NCBI GenBank assembly: GCA_900766745.1
Contig: CAAFWR010000060.1
Location: forward strand, 1 to 7,144
From: Methanobacteriaceae archaeon
GTDB lineage: Archaea; Methanobacteriota; Methanobacteria; Methanobacteriales; Methanobacteriaceae
Direction: 5' to 3'
DNA length: 7,144 bases
Under the pieces are notes generated by a model. It was not told the DNA's origin. It did no database searches and saw nothing but the letters and a program-made list of their open reading frames with translations. Below, one piece after another: positions 6,936 to 7,144 of this stretch. Made by a program: the position numbers and the translations under genes. Each line of letters starts with the position of its first letter. Within the stretch, counting starts at the first letter, position 1.

Positions 6936-7144
6936 GTTCTCTCACCCTTTTGTTTGATTATATATTGTTTTAATTTTTTATTATATCTAATTTTAGGAAA
7001 ATTTCTCAATATGTAAATTTTATATAATGGTAGTATAATATTTAAATCACTAATTTTATACAAGATTTTTTCTTTTTGAAACTTCAGTTTCCAAAATGGG
7101 GGTGCTATACGTTGGAATGGTCCTAATGGTACTTTAATTAATTG
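6926..7144 (-). CDS. Possible partial gene entering from the right edge (72 codons, unidentified)
   Basis: On the minus strand a frame is open from the right edge to a TAA at 6926-6928, overlapping the mobB start by 10 bases. The first part reads VPLGPFQRIAPPFWKLKF through the inverted repeat and looks protein-like. The rest is rich in Ile, Lys, Asn and Tyr, as translated AT-rich spacer would be. The same repeat on the left, read on the plus strand, gives APPFWKLKF and then TAA at 29-31, because the repeat's only mismatch turns TAA into CAA here. The frame may be the 3' end of a repeated gene (for example a transposase) that lost its stop in this copy, or chance. Product not recognised. Confidence 0.2.
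   Translation of the reverse strand, partial: QLIKVPLGPFQRIAPPFWKLKFQKEKILYKISDLNIILPLYKIYILRNFPKIRYNKKLKQYIIKQKGERTCK
6977..6988 (-). promoter_or_regulatory. Candidate TATA box for the mobB operon
   Basis: On the minus strand AGATATAATAAA is a TATA-like element. A start about 25 bases downstream (near 6957) would leave a leader of roughly 20 bases containing the GGGTGA ribosome binding site. Alternatives are TTATATAAAA at 7018-7027 and ATATATAATC at about 6957-6966; the last would leave no room for the ribosome binding site. All three lie inside the flanking inverted repeats. Confidence 0.3.
7065..7106 (-). repeat. Right arm of the 42-bp inverted repeat
   Basis: This is the reverse complement of positions 1-42 with a single mismatch (7078 against 29). 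It lies about 130 bases upstream of the mobB start, on the far side of that gene's candidate promoter. The sequence to its right (7107-7144) has no visible partner, because the left arm is cut by the window edge. It is therefore undecided whether the true repeat is 42 bp or much longer. Confidence 0.9.

Overview
The window looks like a methanogenic archaeon of the order Methanobacteriales, most likely a Methanobrevibacter (M. smithii-like). The evidence is the very AT-rich intergenic DNA, strong GGAG/GGTGA-type ribosome binding sites, A/T-ending codons, and an F420-linked formate dehydrogenase whose subunit lengths and Cys-type active site fit that order. The genus is an inference; no rRNA or other marker is present.

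Layout. Positions 1-42 hold one arm of an inverted repeat. Positions 43-661 are a long, extremely AT-rich non-coding leader with small dyads, a candidate operator, candidate promoter elements and a possible 17-codon upstream ORF. A plus-strand formate operon follows: fdhC (formate channel, 662-1462), fdhA (catalytic molybdopterin subunit, 1543-3606) and fdhB (F420-reducing iron-sulfur flavoprotein subunit, 3612-4817). It closes with a hairpin plus T-tract terminator that overlaps the fdhB stop codon. A convergent minus-strand operon runs from right to left: mobB (6935-6216), a small unrecognised protein (6211-5861) and moaA (about 5856-4930). The other arm of the inverted repeat is at 7065-7106, and 38 bases of unidentified DNA end the window.

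How the genes work together. FdhC moves formate, and FdhA/FdhB oxidise it to CO2 and reduce coenzyme F420 for methanogenesis. FdhA needs a bis-molybdopterin guanine dinucleotide (Mo or W) cofactor. MoaA catalyses the first step of its biosynthesis, and MobB is a GTP-binding accessory of the guanine-nucleotide attachment step. The two operons therefore form one enzyme-plus-cofactor unit. No mobA, moeA, moaC or moaE is visible, so the cofactor pathway must be completed elsewhere.

Most interesting points. (1) The C-terminal tail of MobB and the whole small protein beside it are three copies of one ~50-residue domain (core NEFxSx3Kx4GMx3L), an apparently uncharacterised cofactor-associated module. 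(2) The enzyme/cofactor unit lies between inverted repeats matching at 41 of 42 positions. These may be ends of mobile elements, inversion sites, or simply the repeat at which an assembly broke. (3) A 72-codon open frame enters from the right edge, passes through the repeat and overlaps the mobB start.
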